In this document: positions 19,232 to 26,865 of the stretch, in pieces
How positions within the stretch are numbered: the first letter of the stretch is position 1
Layout: the number at the start of each line of letters is the position of its first letter
Assembly (NCBI RefSeq): GCF_001854605.1
Contig: NZ_MKJU01000008.1
Location: forward strand, 1 to 64,000
Source of the DNA: Pseudoalteromonas amylolytica
Lineage (GTDB): Bacteria; Pseudomonadota; Gammaproteobacteria; Enterobacterales; Alteromonadaceae
DNA: 64,000 bases
Direction: 5' to 3'
Position numbers and translations under genes: made by a program
The notes under the pieces: generated by a model
Database searches by the model: none
Told to the model about the DNA's origin: nothing
What the model saw: only the letters and a program-made list of their open reading frames with translations

Positions 19232-20878
19232 ATGACTTGGTTACTAAATAGGCGAGTGGTAATCATTGGTGCTTTGGCGTTTGTCACAAGCACCATCTCT
19301 GCTGTTTTGTCTCTTTATCTACTATTTGAAGTATCTAATAACATCAGCCAAGAGCAAGGCCAAACACAGTTGCACCCTGCTTTTTTCATGATGTTGATAT
19401 TGCTACTGACGATAATGATAGGTTCACGCTATATCTTATCAAAATTTTCGTCAGGGATAGTGTACGCATTACGCAAGTCTTTGGTTGATAAAATTGGCAG
19501 TAATCGATTTCAAAGAATACAGCAACTTGGAGAAACACGGCTTTACAATGTGCTATTGAATGACGTAGACAATGTTTCTCAAACATTTGCGAACCTACCC
19601 ATGCTTTTCTACAACATGATCACGATGCTGCTGGCACTGCTTTATTTAGCGAGTTTGTCACCGTATTTATTTATGTTTTTGGTTGCAGTGATGGTACTCA
19701 ATGTCTTTTTATCTAGAGGCTATTTTCAAGTTGCGACCAATATTGGAGATAGTCTGAGAAGTAAAAAGGATGGGCTAATAGAAAAATATAAAGGACTTAT
19801 CTTTGGTAAAAAAGAGCTTCAGATAAATGCCAAGCGTAATGAGTTTTTAATTGAACAACGTATTATGCCCCAGCTTAGCGACTTGGAGCGTTTACAAAGA
19901 AGTAATCAGTTTGTATGGGGCGTGCACAACTCAATTGCGGTAGTTTCAATGTTCTTGCTATTTGGCTTTGTTGTCAAAAGTGAGGGAATTGTCAGCAACG
20001 CAGTGGCATTACAGTTTTTAGTCGCGGTGATGTATTTTAGCGGTGTCTTCAGAGAGTTAGTAGGTTATATCGAAGTATATTCAAATGGCGTTATTGCAGC
20101 GAAAAGAATTGAAGCTGTATTTGAAGAAACAAATGCTGAAGAAGCTTATAAAGCTAAGGAAGTAAAGTCGTTTACACAATGGACTCATCTACATATCGAG
20201 AACTTAACCTACCAATATGGCGAAAAATCTGACCAAGGATTCTCGTTTGGCCCAATTAACCTATCAATCAAGCGTAATGAAGTACTTTTCATCATCGGCG
20301 GAAATGGCAGTGGCAAGTCCACTTTCATAAAGCTATTGATGGGTCTTATTGCGAGTGAGCAGGGTTCGATAAAACTGGATAGTGAAGTAATAGGCAAGAA
20401 TAACACCGAGCGCTATGTCCAGTTATTTAGTGCAATTCACTCTGATATGTATTTATTCCGCGAAATTCTTGACCATAATGGCGAACGAGCTGAACGGAAT
20501 AAAGTAAATGAATTATTTGAGGTTTTTGGCCTAACAGACCGTGTTAAAGAAGATAAGGAGGGGTTTGCGGTTAATGCGCTTTCTCAAGGGCAAAAGAAAA
20601 GGTTTGCCATGGTGAATACCATCTTAGAGGACCGTGACATCATTATTCTAGATGAATGGGCAGCGGATCAAGACCCTCAGTTTAGGAAAGCGTTTTATAG
20701 AGACCTGATTCCTGAATTGAAAAGCAAGGGGAAAACCCTAATCGTGATTAGCCATGACGATCATTATTTTGATGTTGCGGATCGCGTCATCAAATTTGAT
20801 GCTGGGAGTTGTAAAGAGCTGTGCGTCAAGGACTATTTAAGTACTAAAAACATGTTGAAGGAGGATGTGTGTCTATAA
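19232..20878 (+). CDS. Cyclic peptide export ABC transporter (fused membrane and ATPase domains)
   Basis: The start is set at ATG 19232, preceded by CAGGAG; a longer frame from 19202 would overlap the peptidase gene. The 548-residue product has about six membrane segments in its first half and an ATPase domain after about residue 320. Visible motifs are Walker A GGNGSGKST near 355, signature LSQGQKK near 449, Walker B IIILDEW near 470 and the His switch VISHDDH. The combination and length match the PvdE/SyrD-type exporters found beside NRPS genes, which move lipopeptides or siderophore precursors across the inner membrane. Its probable cargo is the product of the upstream synthetases, handed to the periplasm where the M28 domain and DsbA would act. 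It overlaps the aminotransferase gene by 10 bp. Confidence 0.92.
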   Translation: MTWLLNRRVVIIGALAFVTSTISAVLSLYLLFEVSNNISQEQGQTQLHPAFFMMLILLLTIMIGSRYILSKFSSGIVYALRKSLVDKIGSNRFQRIQQLGETRLYNVLLNDVDNVSQTFANLPMLFYNMITMLLALLYLASLSPYLFMFLVAVMVLNVFLSRGYFQVATNIGDSLRSKKDGLIEKYKGLIFGKKELQINAKRNEFLIEQRIMPQLSDLERLQRSNQFVWGVHNSIAVVSMFLLFGFVVKSEGIVSNAVALQFLVAVMYFSGVFRELVGYIEVYSNGVIAAKRIEAVFEETNAEEAYKAKEVKSFTQWTHLHIENLTYQYGEKSDQGFSFGPINLSIKRNEVLFIIGGNGSGKSTFIKLLMGLIASEQGSIKLDSEVIGKNNTERYVQLFSAIHSDMYLFREILDHNGERAERNKVNELFEVFGLTDRVKEDKEGFAVNALSQGQKKRFAMVNTILEDRDIIILDEWAADQDPQFRKAFYRDLIPELKSKGKTLIVISHDDHYFDVADRVIKFDAGSCKELCVKDYLSTKNMLKEDVCL

Positions 20879-21789
20879 GAAATATAGAAAAAATCTGGTT
20901 AGATGGAGAGTTGAAATCGAATGAGGATGCGGTTGTTCATTGTGCGACCAACACATTGCATTATGGCTTGGGCGTCTTTGAAGGTATTCGGTCATACTCG
21001 GATGGCGAGAATAGTTACATTTTCAGGCTAGACGAGCATGTTAAGCGTTTGTTTGATAGTGCTCTGATCATGAATATAACGATTCCGTATACTCATGATG
21101 AAGTAAAACGAGCAATTGAAGACACAATTGTCGCAAACAACCTTAAAGAAGCCTACATCAAGCCAATGGTTTATTTAGGCAGTGAGAGTCTAAGCCTCGA
21201 TACTCGAGAGCATACGGTTCATTTAATGGTGATAGCTTGGTCTGCATATAACTACGCAAGCAATGGTGCGCAGGGAATAAAGATGAACGTGTCATCTTTC
21301 ACGCGACACCATGTCAACATAGCGATGACAAAAGCAAAAGCGAATGGCAATTATATGAACTCTCAGCTCGCATTACGAGAAGCAAAGAATGCGGGGGTTG
21401 ATGATGTTTTTCTCTTAGACTCTGATGGTTATGTTTCCGAAGCGACAGGTGCAAACGTCTTCATGGTCAGCAATGGCGTGCTTTATACGCCAGAACTAGC
21501 GAACTGCCTAAATGGATTAACGCGACAAACCGTTATGCAGCTTGCTAAAGATGCGGGAATTGAAGTTGTTAGTAAGCGGATAACGCGAGATGAGTTATAT
21601 ATTGCTGATGAGGTATTTATCACGGGCACAGCAGCTGAAATTTTGCCTGTGTGCGAAATTGATAATCGAACTGTTGGTAAAGGCTGTGTAGGTGAATTAA
21701 CACAGTCATTTATTAATGACTATCAGCTTATGGTAAGAGCAAAGTTACCAAACTATACAAGATGGAATTATAAACTAAATATTCTTTAG
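20869..21789 (+). CDS. Branched-chain amino acid aminotransferase-like, PLP fold type IV
   Basis: The 306-residue protein begins with GTG at 20869, five bases after a strong AAGGAGG, inside the 3' end of the ABC transporter gene. The sequence is of the IlvE/DAAT class: N-terminal LHYGLGVFEGIRSY, the PLP lysine at about K157 in AKANGNY, and SEATGANVFMV plus TGTAAEILPV for cofactor phosphate and substrate binding. IlvE-type enzymes interconvert branched-chain amino acids and 2-oxo acids with glutamate. The position inside an NRPS operon suggests a dedicated role, such as making an unusual or scarce building block, or supplying extra Val, Leu or Ile during production. The chromosome probably has another ilvE for primary metabolism, but that copy is not in this window, so a housekeeping role cannot be excluded. 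Confidence 0.88.
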   Translation: MSIRNIEKIWLDGELKSNEDAVVHCATNTLHYGLGVFEGIRSYSDGENSYIFRLDEHVKRLFDSALIMNITIPYTHDEVKRAIEDTIVANNLKEAYIKPMVYLGSESLSLDTREHTVHLMVIAWSAYNYASNGAQGIKMNVSSFTRHHVNIAMTKAKANGNYMNSQLALREAKNAGVDDVFLLDSDGYVSEATGANVFMVSNGVLYTPELANCLNGLTRQTVMQLAKDAGIEVVSKRITRDELYIADEVFITGTAAEILPVCEIDNRTVGKGCVGELTQSFINDYQLMVRAKLPNYTRWNYKLNIL

Positions 21790-21797
21790 GACGAGTT

Positions 21798-22148
21798 ATG
21801 GAAAATAAAATAATAATAGAAAATATGTTTTTGATTATCGACTCAGGAGAGTTTGATCGACTAGTTGAAGTTTTTCATCCGGATGTTGTTTATCAGCGCC
21901 CCGGGTACTCAAATATTGAAGGGCTGGAAGACTTAGAAAACTTTTATAAAAATGTCAGAGTCGTAAGACGGGGGCTTCACACCATTAATGACCTAGTTTG
22001 TGAGGGAGAAAAGTTGGTGTGTATTGGTGCATTTGAGGGAGAAAATTCCAAAGGGCAAAGTTTAGAAACTCGATTCTCAGACGTTTACCAACTCAAAGAC
22101 GGAAAAATTAGTCATCGAGAGACTTACTTTTTTAAACCTTATATTTAG
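21798..22148 (+). CDS. SnoaL-like / NTF2-fold protein
   Basis: A 116-residue protein with the short alpha-plus-beta pattern of the NTF2/SnoaL fold: an N-terminal helix with DSGEFDRLVEVFHPDVVYQRPG, then the IEGLEDLENFYK segment, then strands ending in GKISHRETYFFKP. In other clusters such folds act as small cyclases, isomerases or dehydratases, or only as binding proteins. I see no residue set that identifies a reaction. It follows the aminotransferase gene by 8 bp, with AGGACGAG as ribosome site, and precedes dsbA by 36 bp, so it is co-transcribed with the biosynthetic genes. Confidence 0.7.
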   Translation: MENKIIIENMFLIIDSGEFDRLVEVFHPDVVYQRPGYSNIEGLEDLENFYKNVRVVRRGLHTINDLVCEGEKLVCIGAFEGENSKGQSLETRFSDVYQLKDGKISHRETYFFKPYI

Positions 22149-22184
22149 TCGTATCAATAAAAAAATTACATATGGAGATAAAAC

Positions 22185-22820
22185 ATGAATAAAAAAGTTA
22201 GCGTTATTTTTACTTTTCTTTTTGGTCTACTTTTTGGCCCAGTGGTTGCTGCTGAATTTAAAGAAGGGGTTGATTATGAGCAGCTGGAAACTGTTGATGA
22301 AAGTTTAAATGGTAAGGTGATAGAAATATTCAGCTACCATTGTCATTATTGTTATAGAGCGATGCATAGTGTAAAAGCATTTAAGAAGCAGATGCCAAAA
22401 GGAATGACCTTACAACATGTGCCAGTAACATTTGGATATAGTCAATTAGACTCATTTGCAACAACAGCTTTACTGTTAAGCGAATTGGACTTAATGGAGG
22501 AGTTACATGAGTATACTTTCCACATTGCCAAAATGCCGATTAAAGGTGAAAAGCATTATAACAAGCTAGAAAATATGGAAGGCGTTAAAGCATATTTACT
22601 AGAGCAAGGTGTATCTGAATCTCAGTATCAACAGGCACTTAAAAACATCGAAGAAAAGCAGTTAATTAAAAAATACAATAAACTGGCCTCGAAATATCAA
22701 GTAGAGGGTACACCTACTTTTATTATCAATGGTAAATACAAGGTAAGTGATTATAAAAAGGGCTCTCAATATGATGAGTACTTCACAGAGTTGTTGTTAC
22801 ATGTTGCAAGCTTGAAGTAA
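22185..22820 (+). CDS. dsbA: DsbA-family periplasmic thiol:disulfide oxidoreductase
   Basis: A 211-residue exported protein: signal peptide at about 1-23 (cleavage near VVAA), then a thioredoxin-fold domain with the DsbA helical insert. The active site is C53-H-Y-C56 within SYHCHYC, in place of the CPHC of E. coli DsbA. The cis-proline loop TPTF lies near 178. The family introduces disulfides into exported proteins and is re-oxidized by DsbB, whose gene follows directly. Location at the end of an NRPS operon instead of at a housekeeping site suggests either oxidation of a Cys-containing peptide or folding of an operon-encoded exported protein. The changed CxxC dipeptide points to a shifted redox potential compared with the general enzyme. 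The ribosome site GGAG lies upstream of the ATG. Confidence 0.9.
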   Translation: MNKKVSVIFTFLFGLLFGPVVAAEFKEGVDYEQLETVDESLNGKVIEIFSYHCHYCYRAMHSVKAFKKQMPKGMTLQHVPVTFGYSQLDSFATTALLLSELDLMEELHEYTFHIAKMPIKGEKHYNKLENMEGVKAYLLEQGVSESQYQQALKNIEEKQLIKKYNKLASKYQVEGTPTFIINGKYKVSDYKKGSQYDEYFTELLLHVASLK

Positions 22821-22835
22821 TAGGGGCATGCGAGA

Positions 22836-23342
22836 GTGAATTCAGACTTTATTTATGGGAGAGCAACATTAGTTGCCTCTCTTCTAACCATAGTATTTCT
22901 CATTATTGCTTTGATTATGCAGTACGGGTTTAAAATGATGCCTTGCCCTTTATGCTTAGTGCAAAGAGGTGTTTTTGTTTTACTATTTATAACCATATTA
23001 TCGGAATACCTAAGCCGTAATAAGACTAAGGTAAGTGCTACTTTTAGACTGTTTAGTGTTTTTTTCAGCGCAGCAGGTATGGGGATTGCGGGGCGACATG
23101 TATGGCTACAAAATACACCAGCATCGGAGCTACCGTCTTGTTTGCCGAGCTTAGACTATCTCATCGATACCTTTAGTTTTGCTCAGATTATAACAAAAGT
23201 GTTTGCAGGTTCTTCAGAATGTTCTGAGGTAAGCTGGACCTTTTTAGGTTTAACTATTCCAGAACAAACATTCATTATATTTTTCCTTTATTTTATCTTC
23301 AGTTTAATTAAATTCTATCCATTTCTACATCAAGGAAAGTAG
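22836..23342 (+). CDS. dsbB: DsbB-type quinone-linked disulfide oxidase
   Basis: A 168-residue inner-membrane protein with four hydrophobic segments. The first catalytic pair, C37-P-L-C40, follows the first membrane segment, and the second pair is C103 and C130 in the second periplasmic loop. The numbering closely parallels E. coli DsbB (41/44 and 104/130). The RG after the CxxC (LVQRGV) matches the conserved quinone-site arginine region. DsbB passes electrons from DsbA to ubiquinone. The start is GTG at 22836, the only suitable codon after the AGGGG ribosome site, and the gap to dsbA is 15 bp. It forms a dedicated redox couple with its neighbour. Confidence 0.9.
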   Translation: MNSDFIYGRATLVASLLTIVFLIIALIMQYGFKMMPCPLCLVQRGVFVLLFITILSEYLSRNKTKVSATFRLFSVFFSAAGMGIAGRHVWLQNTPASELPSCLPSLDYLIDTFSFAQIITKVFAGSSECSEVSWTFLGLTIPEQTFIIFFLYFIFSLIKFYPFLHQGK

Positions 23343-23371
23343 AGCTATCTAGTTATTTACAGGGGAATTGT

Positions 23372-24742
23372 GTGGTAGAAAGTGTTGTAAGAAACTATGT
23401 GAGTAAACTTTCTGTTCTCAACGGTGAGTTACTGCAAAGTAAGTATATTCAAGGAGTGGCTCAATCAAGTGCTAACTTGACTGAGCTAGCTCCAGGGAGA
23501 TTGGCGACCTATGAATACAGAGTTAATCCTTGGCCGTTTTTTATCAATGATGTAAATAAGAAAAAAATAGAGCTGGCTTCAATTAAAATAGTTCAATTGA
23601 TCCAAAAGCTCCTTGTAGGAAAGTGGAGTCAAGGTCATTCTTTACATCATTACTATGGGTTACCAGAATTAGATTATGGCAAAGCGATTAATGCGCCATT
23701 TAACGGCAATGTGATCGGCCGCTCTGATTTATATCATGATGGAAGTGCTTTCAAATTGTTGGAAATCAACCTTGGCACGAATGTGGGTGGCGCAGATATG
23801 GTATATTACAAGGACATTTTACTTGCCCAGCCATATCTGAGAGACTTTTTAATAGAGAACTCTGAAATTAGCTTCATAGACACATACCAAGTGTTAATCG
23901 AAAATGCGTTAGCTGCCATGAGAGAGAGGCAACTTGTGGGTGATGATGGTGTGTTTACTATCGTCATTAGAAACAAACAGGCTGATGAGCAAATTGCGCA
24001 AGTATATATCAACCTTTACCAGCAAATTGCGCAGCAAATGGGGGACTCATTAAGAGTCTTTGTAGTTAAAGATGAAAAGGGATTTCAATATGCTGACAAC
24101 CACCTATATTTTCAGGGGCACTTGGTCGGCTTTGTTGCTTGGTTACCTGAGGGTATGGAAACTTACAACATTTATGAGAGTTATCCTGATGAACTAAAAA
24201 AGGTGTGGCTGGAGCATAATGTTTTAGCAGGCGCTAACCTCTTAACGCATATTATTGAAAACAACATGAGCTTGGTACTGTTGTACAAACACCGTAACGA
24301 TGCTTTGTTTGATGATACTGAGCGAGCTTTAATCGAAGAGGTTGTTCCTGAGACTGTGCTGCTTAGCGAACTAGATGATGATGCATTTAAAAGGGTAGAA
24401 GAGAATAAGGGAGACTTTGTTTTAAAACCGCTTATGGGCTGTCAAGGTAACGAGGTATACATAGGTTGCTACGTATCTCAGTCAACGTGGTCACAATACT
24501 TGGCACAGGCAAGAGCTAAAAATAACACCATAGTTCAGGTGAATGTCACGCCAAATAGTATTTATGCTATCGGTGAACATGGCGGTTTAAATCAGTGTAC
24601 TCCTGTTTTTGGTTCATTCTTTTGCGGGGATACTTATGCATCCAGTTGGATTAGAAATAGAGAAGTGGATAGCGCATTTGATGGCGTTATTAATTCCGCT
24701 AACGGTGCATCTGAGATGATAGTGTTCCATTGTCGTAGCTAG
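23372..24742 (+). CDS. ATP-grasp-like protein of unknown substrate, last gene of the NRPS operon
   Basis: A 456-residue soluble protein starting at GTG 23372 after AGGGGAA. I do not recognise a close family. The order of motifs suggests a circularly permuted ATP-grasp layout: RSDLYHDG...LLEINLGTNVGGAD near 117-145 looks like the substrate/metal region with an Asn-rich loop. FVLKPLMGCQGNEVYIG near 350 looks like the ATP-binding Lys and glycine loop of the grasp. ATP-grasp enzymes join a carboxylate to an amine or thiol via acyl phosphate. As the last gene of a peptide cluster, it could add an amino acid or amine to the product, make a dipeptide precursor, or give resistance by modification. 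The fold is an inference from motifs; the function is unknown. Confidence 0.6.
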   Translation: MVESVVRNYVSKLSVLNGELLQSKYIQGVAQSSANLTELAPGRLATYEYRVNPWPFFINDVNKKKIELASIKIVQLIQKLLVGKWSQGHSLHHYYGLPELDYGKAINAPFNGNVIGRSDLYHDGSAFKLLEINLGTNVGGADMVYYKDILLAQPYLRDFLIENSEISFIDTYQVLIENALAAMRERQLVGDDGVFTIVIRNKQADEQIAQVYINLYQQIAQQMGDSLRVFVVKDEKGFQYADNHLYFQGHLVGFVAWLPEGMETYNIYESYPDELKKVWLEHNVLAGANLLTHIIENNMSLVLLYKHRNDALFDDTERALIEEVVPETVLLSELDDDAFKRVEENKGDFVLKPLMGCQGNEVYIGCYVSQSTWSQYLAQARAKNNTIVQVNVTPNSIYAIGEHGGLNQCTPVFGSFFCGDTYASSWIRNREVDSAFDGVINSANGASEMIVFHCRS

Positions 24743-24895
24743 TGGCCACATATTTTAAAGCGGATAGCAATGAACTTCATAAGGCAACTTTTAGTGTGTT
24801 GTCATGCGAACGTTATGATTACACCTAAACCTGAGGTTGTTAAGAGTAGGGCGAACGCTTTGACGGTCACTTGATTTTGTTGCTATCCAAAGTTG

Positions 24896-24925
24896 AACAC
24901 CGTGGCTGTGAAGTGCCACGGTGTT
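24896..24925. terminator. Hairpin between the NRPS operon and the convergent beta-helix gene
   Basis: A perfect 11-bp inverted repeat AACACCGTGGC / GCCACGGTGTT with an 8-base loop lies between convergent genes. No long T-run follows on either side, so it is a weak or bidirectional terminator at best. The bases between the last NRPS-operon gene and this hairpin show no gene. Confidence 0.55.
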
Positions 24926-24944
24926 ACTCAGCACATCGACTGGT

Positions 24945-26129
24945 TTACTCAACAATGTAATGATGATTGTTATGTAACTCTCTTATAACTTGGTCGTTTA
25001 AGAAAGAAAAGGTCATAGGGCGACTTGCAGCGTCTAACTCGCCATTATTCTCAATGGTATTGTCAGTGATAATGTGAGGGGCTGATGTATTGGTCGCATA
25101 TAGCTTGATGCCATAGGTAACGGGTTGCACCAATAGATTATTTTTATAAACATGCGGTAGACCGCCACTTATCTGGCTGTTTTGCTGCGCGGCATTACGC
25201 GCAAAAATACCATTTTCACCTGCATAGATAACATTGTTGTTCAGCACTCGCAGGTTATCACCATCTAACACCATACCGTTACCGCCACTTCGGTAAATAA
25301 GGTTGTTACTGATCTCTACATCATCTCCCCCTACCTGAATACCGGTATTCTGCCACACAGGTGCAAACGGGCTAACGCCAGTACGATAGATTTTATTGCC
25401 CGTGATTTTGGCGTTACCTAGCACTGAGTTTAGCTGAATACCATCCGCGGCTGTGTATTCTAATTTGTTGTTATATATACGAACATTTTCTAGTTTATGG
25501 GGGTAAACGGTGGTTGTTTCACCATTACAGGTTAACGTTCTACTTTTTCCTGTATAGCCCACATACATGCCTTCACCTTCTTCTGTGTGGTGCACATAGT
25601 TGTCGTGAATGCTTATACCGTGCATGGTGAAGTTTTCAGCCCATGTTGCAGAGTCGCAGTTTGGGTCGGTTTTGATCAACATGCCTGCAAATCGTGCGCG
25701 ATAGATTTCAATGTGATCCACTTCGATTTGCTCAGAAAGGTTGCCTACACTGAGCGTGCCGCCTAAGCGCACGCCATAAGGTATAGATTCATTGTCAGAT
25801 ACCGAGGTTAGGCGGACCCATTTAGAACGCTCAATGGCGATGCTGTATTCATATGGGTTAGTGGTGACAACACCGTCTTGATTTCGGATTTGCACAGGCT
25901 GTGACTCACTACCGATTACGTTAGTAACTTTAATCGGCCCACGCGCCCCCTCTGCTAGACAAATTGTATCTCCAGGGGAAACATTCATTGCAATTCCATC
26001 AATTAAGTATTGTGATGAAGGTACGATAAAGTCGCATTCAGTACTGGCAGCGGGTGCTGCAAAAGCAGATGTTGTCAGTATTACAGGCGCACCTAACAGG
26101 CTGTATAGTGCAAAAGAAGAGTGTTTCAT
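24945..26129 (-). CDS. Secreted right-handed beta-helix repeat protein
   Basis: A 394-residue protein with a clear signal peptide (about 1-24, ending AFAA). The body is made of repeating short strands with N-rich turns (for example NKIYRTG, NNLIYRSGGNG, NNNVIYAGENG), the pattern of parallel beta-helix proteins such as NosD-like or polysaccharide lyase folds. Two Cys near the N-terminus of the mature chain and others further on may form disulfides. Such proteins often bind or cleave extracellular polysaccharides; no catalytic residue set is evident, so enzyme activity is not claimed. The gene is isolated on the minus strand, convergent with the NRPS operon. Confidence 0.82.
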   Translation of the reverse strand: MKHSSFALYSLLGAPVILTTSAFAAPAASTECDFIVPSSQYLIDGIAMNVSPGDTICLAEGARGPIKVTNVIGSESQPVQIRNQDGVVTTNPYEYSIAIERSKWVRLTSVSDNESIPYGVRLGGTLSVGNLSEQIEVDHIEIYRARFAGMLIKTDPNCDSATWAENFTMHGISIHDNYVHHTEEGEGMYVGYTGKSRTLTCNGETTTVYPHKLENVRIYNNKLEYTAADGIQLNSVLGNAKITGNKIYRTGVSPFAPVWQNTGIQVGGDDVEISNNLIYRSGGNGMVLDGDNLRVLNNNVIYAGENGIFARNAAQQNSQISGGLPHVYKNNLLVQPVTYGIKLYATNTSAPHIITDNTIENNGELDAASRPMTFSFLNDQVIRELHNNHHYIVE

Positions 26130-26255
26130 AAAATATCCCTAATTTATTTTTTGTCCACAATAATTAAACAGGTAATAGGGACTGTTGCAAGCTCTAATGT
26201 ATATAGATGTAAAAATAGGCTTAAATTAGGAAAATAGTATTGTGTTTTAGAAAGC

Positions 26256-26280
26256 AACGAAAGCGCGAAGCGCTCTCGTT
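26256..26280 (-). terminator. Hairpin after the small secreted protein gene
   Basis: The arms AACGA-AGCGC and GCGCT-TCGTT with one internal mismatch and a GAA loop lie about 29 bp beyond the stop of the minus-strand gene. Only a weak T-rich stretch follows in that direction. Confidence 0.45.
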
Positions 26281-26308
26281 GTTTATATCAGTTAACAGGC
26301 CTTGGCAA

Positions 26309-26728
26309 CTATTGACACTTAATAGTTGCATAAAGCTGGTAGCATTGGTTCTTGCTACCAGTACTTTTCTTGGTCCACACTTTTGAGTACCAGTCATAGT
26401 TAGCGTATGAAGACTCATCTTCACCACACTTGATAGTACTGCCAGTTACTTCTTGGTTGTGACCACGCTCTTCACAGAACTGATTACCATTTGTTGGATT
26501 AACAAAGAACGACTCTAAATAACCACGAACCCACACGCGAGGGCTGTAGTATGTGGTCGCGCTAGTGGCAAAAATGCCGTCCACTTCACTGACTTCGACC
26601 ACTGCTTTGTCGAACGTGACAACGCCATCTTGTTCAATGTTTTGCACCAGTTGCTCAGTTGATTCAATTTGAGCAAAAGCCACGCTTGAGGTGATGGCCA
26701 AAAGGCTTAACGCTATTTTCGTTTTCAT
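26309..26728 (-). CDS. Small secreted protein of unknown function
   Basis: A 139-residue protein with a signal peptide (about 1-19, ending VAFA). The mature part of about 120 residues is acidic at first (IEQDGVVTFDKAVVEVSEVDG), then aromatic (YYSPRVWVRGYLESFF). It has four Cys (in QFCEERG, IKCGED, NQCYQLY and the C-terminal KCQ) that could form two disulfides. I do not recognise a family. It stands alone, 180 bp upstream of the beta-helix gene on the same strand, with its own hairpin after the stop. Confidence 0.72.
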   Translation of the reverse strand: MKTKIALSLLAITSSVAFAQIESTEQLVQNIEQDGVVTFDKAVVEVSEVDGIFATSATTYYSPRVWVRGYLESFFVNPTNGNQFCEERGHNQEVTGSTIKCGEDESSYANYDWYSKVWTKKSTGSKNQCYQLYATIKCQ

Positions 26729-26865
26729 AGTTAATATACCTGTTGTTTTAGTGTTTTCAGATTCAGGTATATTTAAGTCTTACTTGATGACGGTTGCGTT
26801 TTTAAAATGTGTACTATCAATTAACTTATTTATTAATTCGTGTGACATAGCGTTAATCTTATTAC

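Noticed and set aside
1-24742. Assignment to the bromoalterochromide pathway of Pseudoalteromonas
   Set aside because: Asn loading and a peptide ABC exporter fit, but there is no halogenase or aryl-polyene gene in view, and the sulfotransferase, M28 and Dsb genes do not fit what I recall. The upstream part is unseen, so this is a rejection for lack of support.
24748-24761. A 14-base match ACATATTTTAAAGC shared with 32787-32800
   Set aside because: Flanking sequences do not agree and the motif is AT-rich; a chance match is sufficient.
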